A stretch of DNA of 64,000 nt. Origin: Candidatus Omnitrophica bacterium UBA6210 (GTDB lineage: Bacteria > Omnitrophota > Gorgyraeia > Velamenicoccales > Velamenicoccaceae). The position numbers and the translations under genes are program-made. Within the stretch, counting starts at the first letter, position 1. Every line of letters starts with the position of its first letter. The notes under the pieces are model-generated. The model did not search any database. It was given only the letters and a program-made list of their open reading frames with translations, and was not told the DNA's origin. The stretch covers positions 220,902 through 284,901 of the forward strand of contig DISM01000001.1 in the NCBI GenBank assembly GCA_002421805.1. The letters are read 5' to 3'. Below are positions 51,458 to 59,594 of the stretch, piece after piece.

Positions 51458-52955
51458 CGCGCCCACCTCCCTGGAAATCCTCATCAGCTATATGGGCATG
51501 TTCGGGATGATTGCCGTCATCGTCCTGGTCATCATCCTGGTCTTCAAGATGGAAAAGATCAAGGAACTCAAGACGGAGCTCGCCAAGCTGAGAAGGGCTT
51601 TTGAAGAACTCGATGGACAGGCCAAGCTGATCGTCCAGACGGACGTCGAGCTCCACAAAGCCCAGGAAGAGCTGGACAAAAAAATCTCCAGCCTCGTCAC
51701 CCTGCAGAAACTCAGCCGCCTGATCTCGACGACCCTCGACGAAGAAGAGATCTTCCAAAAACTCGACGAGAAACACATCACCGAACTGGGGTTCGACCGG
51801 GCCATCGTCTTCTGCCGCAACGAAACAAAAGGATATCTCCTGAAGGCTGCGGTCGGCTATACGGCCGAGGAGGCTGACCGCATCATGAAGCTCATGACGG
51901 GCATGCCCCTGCTCATGGACACCGTCATGGTCAAGCACAAGATCCTCTCCACGATGGAAATGGACCGCGCCGCCAAAGAAACGCCCCACCTGCTCTCCAT
52001 GCTGGGGCTCTCTTCCTTTGTCTGCGCGCCCATGATGCAGAAAGAAGGCGCCATCGGCCTGCTCCTGATGGGAAGCGAATCCCCATACACACGGATGACC
52101 GAAGGCGACAAAGACCTCGCCTACATCCTGGCGACGCAGATCGGCCAGTCCCTGGAAAATGCCAAGCTTTTTGAAGAACAGTGGCGCGACCAGCAGGAAC
52201 TTGAAAACAAGATCCAGCAGAGGACAAAGGAGCTGTCGGCAGCTTTGGAAGAGATCAAAGTCATCAGCAAAAGAAAGTCCGATTTCATCAACGCGGTCTC
52301 CCACGAACTGCGCACACCCCTGACATCCATCAAAGGCTATGCCTCGATCCTCGCCGCCGGCAAGCTGGGCGAACTGCCCCCGGCGGCCAAGGAAAGGGTC
52401 GAAAAGATCAATAAACATTCCGACAACCTGTCTGATCTCATCAACGGCCTCTTGGACATCTCCCGCATCGAATCCGGCCGCGTGGAGATGAAGCTGGAGC
52501 CTCTGGACCTCCTGGCCATGGCGCAGTCACTCGCAGACATGCTGGCGCCTCCCATGAAGGACAAGAACGTCGAATTCGCCATCGACATGCCGGAAGGGCT
52601 GCCGCAGGTCAGGGCCGACAAGGGACAGCTGGAACGCGTCTTTATCAACCTCATCGGCAACGCCATTAAATTCACGCCTCCCGGAGGCCGGATCACGGTA
52701 TCGGCCAGGCCTGTGGACAATGCCATGGTCCAGGTCGGGGTCAGCGACACGGGGATCGGCATCAGCGAACATGACCTTAAAAAACTCGGCGAAGAATTTT
52801 TCCGCGTCGACAATGACGTCAATGCAAAAGTCAAAGGCACAGGCCTGGGGGTCTCCCTGGTCAAGCGCATCATCGAGGCCCACAAAGGGGTCTTCTCCAT
52901 TTCGAGCCAGCTCAACCACGGCAGCACATTCTCTTTCACGCTGCCCCGGAGTTAA
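51435..52955 (+). CDS. GAF-domain hybrid sensor histidine kinase
   Basis: 506 residues: a transmembrane helix (about 19-38), coiled coil, GAF domain (about 85-245), HisKA with His290 in SHELRTPLTSIKGY, and a HATPase_c domain (N-box NLIGNAIKF, G-boxes DTGIGIS and GTGLGVSLVK). GGAG seven bases before ATG 51435 sets the start, which overlaps the FIST stop. No receiver is attached; the double-receiver protein 100 bp downstream is the likely partner. Confidence 0.92.
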   Translation: MPPTSTFNAPTSLEILISYMGMFGMIAVIVLVIILVFKMEKIKELKTELAKLRRAFEELDGQAKLIVQTDVELHKAQEELDKKISSLVTLQKLSRLISTTLDEEEIFQKLDEKHITELGFDRAIVFCRNETKGYLLKAAVGYTAEEADRIMKLMTGMPLLMDTVMVKHKILSTMEMDRAAKETPHLLSMLGLSSFVCAPMMQKEGAIGLLLMGSESPYTRMTEGDKDLAYILATQIGQSLENAKLFEEQWRDQQELENKIQQRTKELSAALEEIKVISKRKSDFINAVSHELRTPLTSIKGYASILAAGKLGELPPAAKERVEKINKHSDNLSDLINGLLDISRIESGRVEMKLEPLDLLAMAQSLADMLAPPMKDKNVEFAIDMPEGLPQVRADKGQLERVFINLIGNAIKFTPPGGRITVSARPVDNAMVQVGVSDTGIGISEHDLKKLGEEFFRVDNDVNAKVKGTGLGVSLVKRIIEAHKGVFSISSQLNHGSTFSFTLPRS

Positions 52956-53054
52956 CAGGACGGAACAGAATTCTATGAAGAAACGCCAAAAAATATGCTA
53001 TGATATTTCTATAGACACCTGTGAAGACACCAGCGACCACACTGAGGAGCGCGC

Positions 53055-53801
53055 ATGAATACAAAAAAGAAAATCCTTGTGATCGATGACGAGGCGGACA
53101 TCAGAGAGATCGTCCGGATCTACCTTGAAGAAGAGGGCTGTGAGGTGATCGAGGCCGCCAACGGCCAGGAAGGCATTTTAAAAGCGCAGAGCGAAAAACC
53201 GGACCTGATCGTGCTCGATATCATGCTGCCCGGGATCAACGGTTTCGAAGTCGCCAAGCATCTCAAGGACGACCCCAACACCCAGGATATCCCCGTCATC
53301 ATCCTGTCTGTATTGGCCCAGGATTCTCAATATCGCCAGGGCATCCTGGATTATATCTCCAAACCTTTCCGCCAGGAGGAGCTCGTGGCTACCGTCAGAC
53401 GCATTTTCTCAAAAGTGAACGGCAAGGGCCCGAAAAAAACCATCCTTGTCGTCGACGACGATCCGGACATTGTCGATATCATCGCCATCTGCCTTAAGGA
53501 CAACAGCCTTAATCCAGAAAAAGCATACAATGGACAAGAGGCCCTCCAAAAAGTCAAGAGCGGCAAGATCGATCTCATCCTGCTGGATATCAACATGCCC
53601 GGCATGAACGGCTTCGAAGTCATCAAGCACCTCAAAAGCGATCCTGCAACCTGCGATATCCCTGTCGTCGTCCTGACGGGCACCTACATCTCCGATGACG
53701 ACAAGCGACACGGCCTGACGCTGGGAGTCGCAAAATACCTCACCAAACCCTTCTCCGCCGACGATCTCGTCAAAGAAATCAAGGGTTCGCTCCATGCCTA
53801 A
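53055..53801 (+). CDS. double-receiver response regulator
   Basis: 248 residues consisting of two CheY-like receiver domains in tandem and no output domain. First receiver: DDE at the N-terminus, D55 in VLDIMLPG, Lys in YISKPF. Second: VVDDDPD, LLDINMPG, YLTKPF. Such proteins relay phosphate or work as adaptors. A GAGGAG precedes the start, and the 3' end overlaps the next gene by 8 bp. Confidence 0.93.
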   Translation: MNTKKKILVIDDEADIREIVRIYLEEEGCEVIEAANGQEGILKAQSEKPDLIVLDIMLPGINGFEVAKHLKDDPNTQDIPVIILSVLAQDSQYRQGILDYISKPFRQEELVATVRRIFSKVNGKGPKKTILVVDDDPDIVDIIAICLKDNSLNPEKAYNGQEALQKVKSGKIDLILLDINMPGMNGFEVIKHLKSDPATCDIPVVVLTGTYISDDDKRHGLTLGVAKYLTKPFSADDLVKEIKGSLHA

Positions 53802-54741
53802 AACGCGCATCATCGTCATCGACGACGACCCCGACATCCGGGATGTCCTGAGCCTGACGTTGACGGAAGAGGGCTATGATGTCCTGGAAGCGGAAAACGG
53901 CCTGGAAGGTGTCGAGATCATCAAGAACAAGGCGCCGAATCTCGTCATCGTCGACTATAATATGCCGAAGATGACGGGGCCAGAGCTTTGCGCGATCATC
54001 AAAAAAGACATCCTTTTGAGCCACATGCCCATCATCATGCTGACGGGCAAGAGCGACGTCTCCGACAAGGTTTCCGGGATAAACGCCGGGGCCGATGATT
54101 ATCTCGTCAAGCCTTTCGAACCCCAGGAACTCCTGGCGCGCATCAAAATGATCCTGCGGCGCTCCGAACGCGACCTCGACGCCAATCCCCTGACAAGGCT
54201 CCCCGGCAATGTCTCCATCCTGAACGAACTCCAGGACCGGATCGACAAAAAAGGCCCCATTGCCGTTATCTATGCAGACCTGGACAAATTCAAGGTCTAT
54301 AACGACAAGTACGGGTTCACCCGCGGCGACGAGGTCATCCGGGAAACGGCAAGGCTCCTTATTCGCGCGACCCAGGAGTGCGGCAATCCCGACGATTTCA
54401 TCGGCCACATCGGCGGAGACGATTTTGTCGTCATGACCGGACCGGACAAGTGCGAAAAAATCGCGACCAGGGTCATCGAAGGATTTGAAAAGATCTCGCC
54501 GTCCTTTTATACGGAAGAAGACCGGCAGGCCGGATACATCATGGGCAAGGACCGCAAGGGAGTCGAACAAAAATTCGGGCTCCTCTCCATCTCCATGGGG
54601 ATCGTGACCAATGAAAACCGGCAGCTGACGCACGTGGCCCAGATCGCCGAGATCGGCGCGGAACTCAAGGAAGCCGCCAAACGCATCGAGCGTTCCAGCT
54701 TTATCAAAGACAGGCGGACGGACAACCGCAGCGAATCCTGA
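53794..54741 (+). CDS. response regulator-GGDEF protein with GGDDF motif
   Basis: 315 residues: a receiver domain with D54 (VIVDYNMP) and a GGDEF domain whose signature reads GGDDF at 207-211. Asp in place of Glu at the fourth position makes activity uncertain; some variants keep activity, others act as c-di-GMP or GTP sensors. No RxxD I-site precedes the motif. It overlaps the double-receiver gene and ends the FIST-kinase-receiver operon. Confidence 0.9.
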   Translation: MPKTRIIVIDDDPDIRDVLSLTLTEEGYDVLEAENGLEGVEIIKNKAPNLVIVDYNMPKMTGPELCAIIKKDILLSHMPIIMLTGKSDVSDKVSGINAGADDYLVKPFEPQELLARIKMILRRSERDLDANPLTRLPGNVSILNELQDRIDKKGPIAVIYADLDKFKVYNDKYGFTRGDEVIRETARLLIRATQECGNPDDFIGHIGGDDFVVMTGPDKCEKIATRVIEGFEKISPSFYTEEDRQAGYIMGKDRKGVEQKFGLLSISMGIVTNENRQLTHVAQIAEIGAELKEAAKRIERSSFIKDRRTDNRSES

Positions 54742-54760
54742 TCCGTCATTGATAGACGAC

Positions 54761-54794
54761 AAAAAAACAGCCCGGAAAACCGGGCTGTTTTTTT
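54761..54794. terminator. bidirectional intrinsic terminator after the signalling operon
   Basis: AAAAAAACAGCCCGG-AAAA-CCGGGCTGTTTTTTT. It ends the plus-strand signalling operon and could also stop minus-strand transcription coming from tRNA-Leu. Confidence 0.93.
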
Positions 54795-55093
54795 AGCCAT
54801 GACTCTTATGCCATTCCCCGGCCGCCGGCCGGTTGGCCTATGGAGAACCCCCTGTCTGCCCTGAAAACTGTATTCACAGAAGGCAGACATCCAGCGACAT
54901 CCCGCCGAGAAGGCGGGGCAAACAAGTTGGGCTGCCCCGTCATTGGGACAGCCCAAGCTCTGATATGGTGCCTGAAACCGAAGGATTCTCTGGTTATTTC
55001 ACCTTCCTTAAGCTACGCAGCAAACCAGGTGCCGGGTAACGGGGTTCCGGGTTCCTGTTCCTTACCGTCCCCGGCCGCCGGCCGGCTAGCCTA
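54795..55093. other. gene-less region with duplicated segments
   Basis: No gene supported. It contains two copies of a CCCCGGCCGCCGGCCGG block followed by a GCCTA-type end (about 54816 and 55070), hairpins TGTCTGCC/GGCAGACA and CCCGCC-GAGAA-GGCGGG at 54855-54917, and the first copy of the 54-bp repeat. Confidence 0.6.
54919..54972. repeat. 54-bp direct repeat, distal copy
   Basis: Identical over 54 bp to 55094-55147. It includes the last seven bases of tRNA-Leu (GGCACCA on the minus strand) and a 12-bp stem terminator hairpin (TTGGGCTGTCCC with GGGGCAGCCCAA, one G-T type mismatch), but the sequence before it is not a tRNA. Confidence 0.9.
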
Positions 55094-55147
55094 CAAACAA
55101 GTTGGGCTGCCCCGTCATTGGGACAGCCCAAGCTCTGATATGGTGCC
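55094..55147. repeat. 54-bp direct repeat, tRNA-proximal copy
   Basis: Identical to 54919-54972. It covers the 3' end of tRNA-Leu (55141-55147) and the hairpin that probably terminates it. Confidence 0.9.
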
Positions 55148-55225
55148 GGGAAAGGGGGTCGAACCCTTACGCCTTACGGCATACGCCCCTCAAACGTATG
55201 TGTCTGCCAATTCCACCATCCCGGC
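55141..55225 (-). tRNA. tRNA-Leu (anticodon GAG)
   Basis: 85-base class II tRNA on the minus strand: acceptor GCCGGGA/TCCCGGC, D-arm GTGGAATTGGCAGACAC as in other Leu tRNAs, anticodon loop TTGAGGG giving GAG, long variable arm TGCCGTAAGGCGT, T-loop TTCGACC. The 3' CCA is encoded. No promoter is obvious in the 62 bp before it, so it may be read through from pilT. Confidence 0.95.
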
Positions 55226-55287
55226 AAATCTCTAAACACTGTAAAATCCCCGGACTTACCCAACAGGCAAAGGCCGGCGGCCTGAAA

Positions 55288-56328
55288 TTACGTATTCTCA
55301 AAAATCTTCTTATCGTGGATCCACGGCAGCGCCGATTCCTGGGTGATCTTGCCCGTATCCACCAGATTCTTCAGGGACCTCTCCATCGACTGCATCCCAA
55401 ACTGGATGCCTGTCTCGATCTCTGTTGCGATCAGGTGTGTCTTTTTATTGCGGATCAACTGGCGGATCGCCGTCGTCACAACCATGACCTCGCAAGCCAG
55501 TTGGCGCCGGCCGCCTTCCATGGACGGCAAAAGGACCTGCGAGACGACCATCTCAAGGCTCTCAGCCAGCTGGGTACGGATCTGTTCCTGCTGATGAGGG
55601 GGGAAAATATCGATGATCCTGTCAATGGTCTGGGCCGCGCCGCGCGTATGGAGCGTCCCCAGGACCAGATGGCCTGTTTCCGCCGCCGTCATGGCCATAG
55701 AGATCGTATCCAGATCACGCATCTCTCCGACGAGGATAACATCCGGGTCCTCACGCAAGGCGCCTCTCAGGGCCTCTGAAAAAGAACGGGTGTGCGTGCC
55801 GACCTCCCGTTGATTGACAATGCATTTCTTGTGATGATGGACAAATTCAATAGGGTCTTCAATGGTAATGATATGGTCGCGTCTCTTGGCATTGATCATA
55901 TCGATGATGGCCGCCAGCGTCGTAGACTTTCCGCTGCCCGTGACGCCCGTCACCAGGACCAGGCCGCGCTTCATCTCGCTGACCTTGTCGACGATCTCAG
56001 GAACGCCCAGCTCGCCCAGAGACCTGATGAGGGCCGGGATAAGACGGAAGGCCGCGCACAACCCGTTACGGTCATAATAGACGTTGATCCGAAAACGGGC
56101 CATGCCCTTGATCTCAATGCCGAGATCGATCTCTTCTCCCGACGCGAGCCTCTTGTCTTCGGGCAGGATCTTTGCGACCATCTCCTGGATCTGGGCGCTT
56201 TCAAGGATTTCGTCCTCGAGTTTTTCCAAGATGCCGTTCATACGCATCATCGGCGGCAATCCCGGCGTCAGATGCAAGTCAGAAGCCCCTTTGGCCACGA
56301 TATGCTTCAATAAGTCTCTGATATCCAT
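55288..56328 (-). CDS. pilT: twitching-motility retraction ATPase PilT
   Basis: 346 residues. N-terminal PAS-like domain (GASDLHLTPGLPPMMRMNG), Walker A GVTGSGKS at 128-135, Asp-box TIEDPIEF, Walker B VILVGEMRDLDT, His-box, and the AIRQLIRNKKTHLI segment close to the AIRNLIRE motif needed for retraction. The start at 56328 follows GGGAG by 8 bases. Its presence means that a retractable pilus exists, although the main cluster here is of type II secretion type. Confidence 0.96.
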   Translation of the reverse strand: MDIRDLLKHIVAKGASDLHLTPGLPPMMRMNGILEKLEDEILESAQIQEMVAKILPEDKRLASGEEIDLGIEIKGMARFRINVYYDRNGLCAAFRLIPALIRSLGELGVPEIVDKVSEMKRGLVLVTGVTGSGKSTTLAAIIDMINAKRRDHIITIEDPIEFVHHHKKCIVNQREVGTHTRSFSEALRGALREDPDVILVGEMRDLDTISMAMTAAETGHLVLGTLHTRGAAQTIDRIIDIFPPHQQEQIRTQLAESLEMVVSQVLLPSMEGGRRQLACEVMVVTTAIRQLIRNKKTHLIATEIETGIQFGMQSMERSLKNLVDTGKITQESALPWIHDKKIFENT

Positions 56329-56342
56329 AAAAACAACTCCCA

Positions 56343-56391
56343 TAGACAGTCTGAATGAATGATATTATAATGCTTTGAGAAGAGAAGACAA
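56343..56391. promoter_or_regulatory. overlapping divergent promoters for pilT and the small secreted protein
   Basis: Minus strand: TTGTCT at 56391-56386, 16-base spacer, TATAAT at 56369-56364. Plus strand: TAGACA at 56343-56348, 17-base spacer, TATAAT at 56366-56371. The two -10 boxes share the same ATTATAAT, so the two promoters should exclude each other. Confidence 0.75.
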
Positions 56392-56465
56392 GGGAAAAAT
56401 GAGGCCCGGGGAGCTAAAGTCCGCGTCGCGGCCCGGAATACACGGCCCGGCAAAGGGAGGAAGTC
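56378..56465 (+). other. GC-rich structured 5' leader of unknown class
   Basis: About 88 bases between the plus-strand promoter and the ATG at 56466, with three copies of GGCCCGG or its near match separated by short loops. It resembles a structured leader, but I recognise no riboswitch class. Confidence 0.35.
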
Positions 56466-56786
56466 ATGAAAGGCAAAAAATATCTTTCGGTTTGTATCTG
56501 CATGGCGGCCATGGCCTTGGCCCTGGTCTCTTCGGCCTACGCCCAAATGCCCACCCTGCCCCTCAAGAAGTCCATCGAGCTGGCGGAGACAGCCTTAAGC
56601 AAAACAAGCGTCGATCCGATGAAATACTACCTCTACAGCGTCACGCTCTCCAATTCATCTGCGGGCCAGTTTTGGTATCTCACATTCCGCCCTGTCAACC
56701 CTTCGGAATACAACCAGATCTTTGCCAAAGTCTATATGGACGGATCTGTCGGCCTTTCCGGCGGGCCATTTTCAAACCAGAGATAA
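56466..56786 (+). CDS. small secreted protein of unknown function
   Basis: 106 residues with a clear signal peptide (MKGKKYLSVCICMAAMALALVSSAYA, cleavage before Q). The 80-residue mature part (LYSVTLSNSSAGQFWYLTFRP, VYMDGSVGLSGGPF) resembles PepSY-like periplasmic domains in its alternation of strands, but no family is recognised. GGAGG lies 5 bases before the ATG. It is transcribed divergently from pilT through overlapping promoters. Confidence 0.7.
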   Translation: MKGKKYLSVCICMAAMALALVSSAYAQMPTLPLKKSIELAETALSKTSVDPMKYYLYSVTLSNSSAGQFWYLTFRPVNPSEYNQIFAKVYMDGSVGLSGGPFSNQR

Positions 56787-56810
56787 CCGCGGTTTCATCT
56801 CCGTTTTTTC
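56780..56810 (+). terminator. terminator overlapping the stop codon of the small secreted protein
   Basis: GAGATAAC-CGCG-GTTTCATCTC followed by CGTTTTTTC. The TAA lies in the 5' arm, and the 3' half lies in the end of the convergent PDGLE gene. Confidence 0.7.
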
Positions 56811-57082
56811 AACAGGCTCGCCAGCCCATAGCCGGCGGCAAAAACAACAACAACACCCAACGCACCCGCCAGGGATGTCGCCACCGGTCCATTGTTCACG
56901 CCCGGGACGACATAATCCGGCACAGGCGCGTTTACGACCGGTTGGCCTTCCCCTTTTTCAATGAACCCCTGATCCTCTGCGACGCGCTCCAGGCCGTCCG
57001 GCGACTGCGAAGCAAACGGACTGATAAAAATAGCCAGAAGGAGCGCAGCAGCCACACCCAGCCACATATCTCTTGGTCTCAT
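56795..57082 (-). CDS. PDGLE domain protein (CbiN-like partner of CbiM)
   Basis: 95 residues with two transmembrane helices and the SPDGLERVAED motif in the periplasmic loop that defines the PDGLE domain. Such proteins replace or extend CbiN as the small component of ECF cobalt or nickel transporters. The start overlaps the cbiM stop as ATGA. Its 3' end is the site of the opposite-strand terminator. Confidence 0.85.
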   Translation of the reverse strand: MRPRDMWLGVAAALLLAIFISPFASQSPDGLERVAEDQGFIEKGEGQPVVNAPVPDYVVPGVNNGPVATSLAGALGVVVVFAAGYGLASLLKKRR

Positions 57083-57726
57083 AGCTCCCTCCTTCCTTTT
57101 AAACCGTATACCAGGTCCGGTCTGGCCTTGACGACAAACTCGACGACGAGCATCGTGATCAACGCCTCGCCGATCCCGATCAAAGCATGCACGCCGACCA
57201 TGGCCGTAAACACAGAGCCGAACCTGGCCGTTCCCGACAAGGCCAGCTCAATGGCACAAAAGGCAGACGCCAGGACAACGGAAGACCAGGCCGCTATGGC
57301 AACAGCCGCCGTAAATCCCTTGACCGAAGGTATCAGACGAAAAATAACCCTGAAAAGACCATATCCTCCCAGCGTCCCTATCACGGCCATATTGAAAATA
57401 TTGGCGCCGAGGGCGAACAACCCGCCATCCTGAAATACCAGGCATTGGACCACCAGAACGCAGGCCAGGACAAGAGAAGCGGCCCAAGGCCCCAACAGCA
57501 CGGCGGCCAGAACCCCTCCCAGAAGATGGCCGGACGTGCCGCCCATGATGGGAAAATTCAACATCTGCGCCGCAAAGATAAACGCGCACATGACGCCCAT
57601 CAAGGGCACCATCTTCTCTTGCAGAAGTTTCCTGGTTTTATTGACGCTCCAGCTCAAAAACGCTGCTGCGGCCGCCCATCCGGATGCCCAGACAGGGGGA
57701 GACAAAAACCCGTCGGGAATATGCAT
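57079..57726 (-). CDS. cbiM: ECF transporter substrate-binding component CbiM (Co/Ni)
   Basis: 215 residues with six to seven transmembrane helices. The mature N-terminus MHIPDGFL supplies the metal-binding His2, and GGTSGHLLGG is the conserved loop. CbiM binds cobalt or nickel; the energising CbiQ and CbiO are not in the window. GGAG lies 5 bases before the start. It lies between the porin and PDGLE genes on one transcript. Cobalt for cobalamin is a likely purpose, given the B12-binding radical SAM gene nearby, but nickel is possible. Confidence 0.9.
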   Translation of the reverse strand: MHIPDGFLSPPVWASGWAAAAAFLSWSVNKTRKLLQEKMVPLMGVMCAFIFAAQMLNFPIMGGTSGHLLGGVLAAVLLGPWAASLVLACVLVVQCLVFQDGGLFALGANIFNMAVIGTLGGYGLFRVIFRLIPSVKGFTAAVAIAAWSSVVLASAFCAIELALSGTARFGSVFTAMVGVHALIGIGEALITMLVVEFVVKARPDLVYGLKGRREL

Positions 57727-57776
57727 GGTTTCTCCTTTCTCTATGTCGCGGTGGTTAATAATCTACATCATTTATA

Positions 57777-59144
57777 TTAAAAGTCAATCTGGCTGCGCAA
57801 ACCCCAGACGCACACGGGATCCGTGTTCCCAGGGACATCCTGGCCGAACGGATTCCAGATATACTGGAAATCCGGGCTGATGGACAAGTGGTCATTCAAA
57901 TGAATATTATAATACGCTTCCAGGTGACCTTCGGACTTGGCAGCCAGGGCACTGTTGGATTTTTTGTAGTCGCCAGAGGCAATGGCCTGCCCGACGGCAA
58001 AACCCAACACGTCTTTTTCCCGACCCCAAAGCCCGCCTTCAACCTGAACGCCCGCGCTCCAGGATTGCTCCAGAGAAAATATCCTGTCGCCTGTGGCGGT
58101 TAAAGACGGGTTATAGACGCGCGGATCCTGCCAGCCGTAACGGCAGAAAAGCATCACCTCTTCGGTCACCATCTGGTCGAAACTCAAAGCGAAACCGAAC
58201 GCAGGCTCTTTGTCATTTGTCGTTGTCAACCAGGAGGTATGCGGCAGATCGTTATACCAACCCAGGATACGGTAGTTGCCCTGGCGGCCGAACATCTTGG
58301 GTTTAAAAGCCGCCTGCCCTATGCAAAATGCATCATCGCCGACCTTGTCCCAATCGGCGTTAGCGTCAAAAAGACCGATGTTGAATTCCACCCACTCCTT
58401 AGGCATATAGGCAAAACGGACGCCCAAGGTATTGTCCGGAAATTCGACCGTGGGATTATTGCGAAAGATCCTGCCCAAAAATTGAGTCGTCTCGTCATTG
58501 GCGGCTTCATTCGTATCAAAATAAACAGTCGGATCAAGCTTGCCAAATGTCAAAGCAAGGCGGTCATGACAAGCGCCCTGCTCGTACCATACCTCTGTCA
58601 GATGGACTTCATTATCGTTATCCGCATCCCGATTGACGTTAGAATATAGCGTCAGGTTGTCTTCCAGGCCATCGCCCGTGCCGGCCTCAAGATGGACGAA
58701 TGCCCTGCCGTCGATAGACTCAAACTCCTTGGCGAGCGTGATGTCTGCCGAATACGAGGCATCTGCCCGGTCTTCCTTGGTCCCGTCAGCATTGGCATTG
58801 TTAGTCCCCTGCACGATCACCGTCGCCCCGGCGCCGATCTCAAGGCCCCGGCCGATCTCAATGGCTGAAGGCTCCTGGCGGTGCAACTTCTGGTCAAGCG
58901 TCTCGACAGCGGCCTGATACTCCCGGAGCTTCATGTCCTGCGCCCCTATCGTCTTTTTTTGCTCCAGAAAACACTTATGCTGGTCCTGGATGCAGGCCTC
59001 CTGTGCCGCTACCTTCTTTTCCAGGGTCTCCACCCGCGCCTGAAGGTCCGCAATGACGGCACGCAGCGATTCTTCATCCGCCCGGGCTGTCCCGGCAAAA
59101 ACAACGAAGGCTCCCAAAAACACAAAAACAATGAAGCGTTTCAC
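57777..59144 (-). CDS. outer-membrane porin, carbohydrate-selective OprB-like
   Basis: 455 residues, GTG start after GGGGGG. Signal peptide, a periplasmic coiled coil (LRAVIADLQARVETLEKKVAAQE, about 25-95) and a beta-barrel ending in the terminal Phe (RSQIDF). The barrel resembles OprB/RpfN porins. The coiled coil next to the N-terminus is also seen in peptidoglycan-tethered porins. Cotranscription with CbiM and PDGLE suggests that it may pass metal ions or chelates across the outer membrane. Confidence 0.8.
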   Translation of the reverse strand: MKRFIVFVFLGAFVVFAGTARADEESLRAVIADLQARVETLEKKVAAQEACIQDQHKCFLEQKKTIGAQDMKLREYQAAVETLDQKLHRQEPSAIEIGRGLEIGAGATVIVQGTNNANADGTKEDRADASYSADITLAKEFESIDGRAFVHLEAGTGDGLEDNLTLYSNVNRDADNDNEVHLTEVWYEQGACHDRLALTFGKLDPTVYFDTNEAANDETTQFLGRIFRNNPTVEFPDNTLGVRFAYMPKEWVEFNIGLFDANADWDKVGDDAFCIGQAAFKPKMFGRQGNYRILGWYNDLPHTSWLTTTNDKEPAFGFALSFDQMVTEEVMLFCRYGWQDPRVYNPSLTATGDRIFSLEQSWSAGVQVEGGLWGREKDVLGFAVGQAIASGDYKKSNSALAAKSEGHLEAYYNIHLNDHLSISPDFQYIWNPFGQDVPGNTDPVCVWGLRSQIDF

Positions 59145-59163
59145 AACGGCCCCCCAAAAGATT

Positions 59164-59217
59164 GTGTTACGATTTATATTTTCGTGTTACTATAACAGAG
59201 AGCAGAAGAGACGTCAA
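59164..59217 (-). promoter_or_regulatory. promoter with repeated GTAACAC boxes before the porin-cbiM operon
   Basis: TTGACG at 59217-59212, 17-base spacer, TATAGT at 59194-59189, then GTAACAC at 59190-59184 and again at 59170-59164, the first overlapping the -10 box. The pair looks like a repressor site, perhaps metal-responsive; it does not match the NikR palindrome. Confidence 0.7.
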
Positions 59218-59256
59218 GAATTATCTGGGGACTTTTTACGGAGTTCAGGATGGGGC

Positions 59257-59583
59257 CTATTTTTTAAAAATAAAAAGAACCGCGGCCACGATCAGAAGGA
59301 AACCTACGGCGTGGTTCCAGCGCAGGGCCTCTTTCAGATAAATAACAGAGAACACCGAAAAGACGACGAGGGTGATGACCTCCTGGATCGTCTTGAGCTG
59401 GGCGGCCGAGAATGCACCGTAGCCGATACGGTTGGCCGGGACCTGGAAGCAGTATTCAAAAAAAGCGATCAGCCAGCTGGCCAGGATCACCAAAAACAAA
59501 GGCGCCTGCTTGTGTCTCAGGTGGCCGTACCAGGCGATGGTCATGAAGATGTTGGAAGCCAATAAAAGAAGTATCGTTCTCAT
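59257..59583 (-). CDS. DUF486 family small membrane protein (DMT superfamily)
   Basis: 108 residues, four transmembrane helices. ASNIFMTIAWYGHL, SWLIAFFEYCFQVPANRIGY and QLKTIQEVITLVVFSVFSVIYLKE are family hallmarks. It belongs to the small drug/metabolite transporter group; the substrate is unknown. It follows the small secreted protein gene by 11 bp and was likely expressed together with it. Confidence 0.9.
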   Translation of the reverse strand: MRTILLLLASNIFMTIAWYGHLRHKQAPLFLVILASWLIAFFEYCFQVPANRIGYGAFSAAQLKTIQEVITLVVFSVFSVIYLKEALRWNHAVGFLLIVAAVLFIFKK

Positions 59584-59594
59584 GATACCGTGGC

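Noticed and set aside
54940..55040. A second, decayed tRNA at the distal 54-bp repeat
   Set aside because: Only the terminal GGCACCA is tRNA-like; no matching acceptor strand, T-loop or anticodon arm is found upstream of it.
54833..55235. Reading frames of 68 and 131 codons after the signalling operon
   Set aside because: They cross duplicated segments, two hairpins and the tRNA-Leu gene; no protein features.
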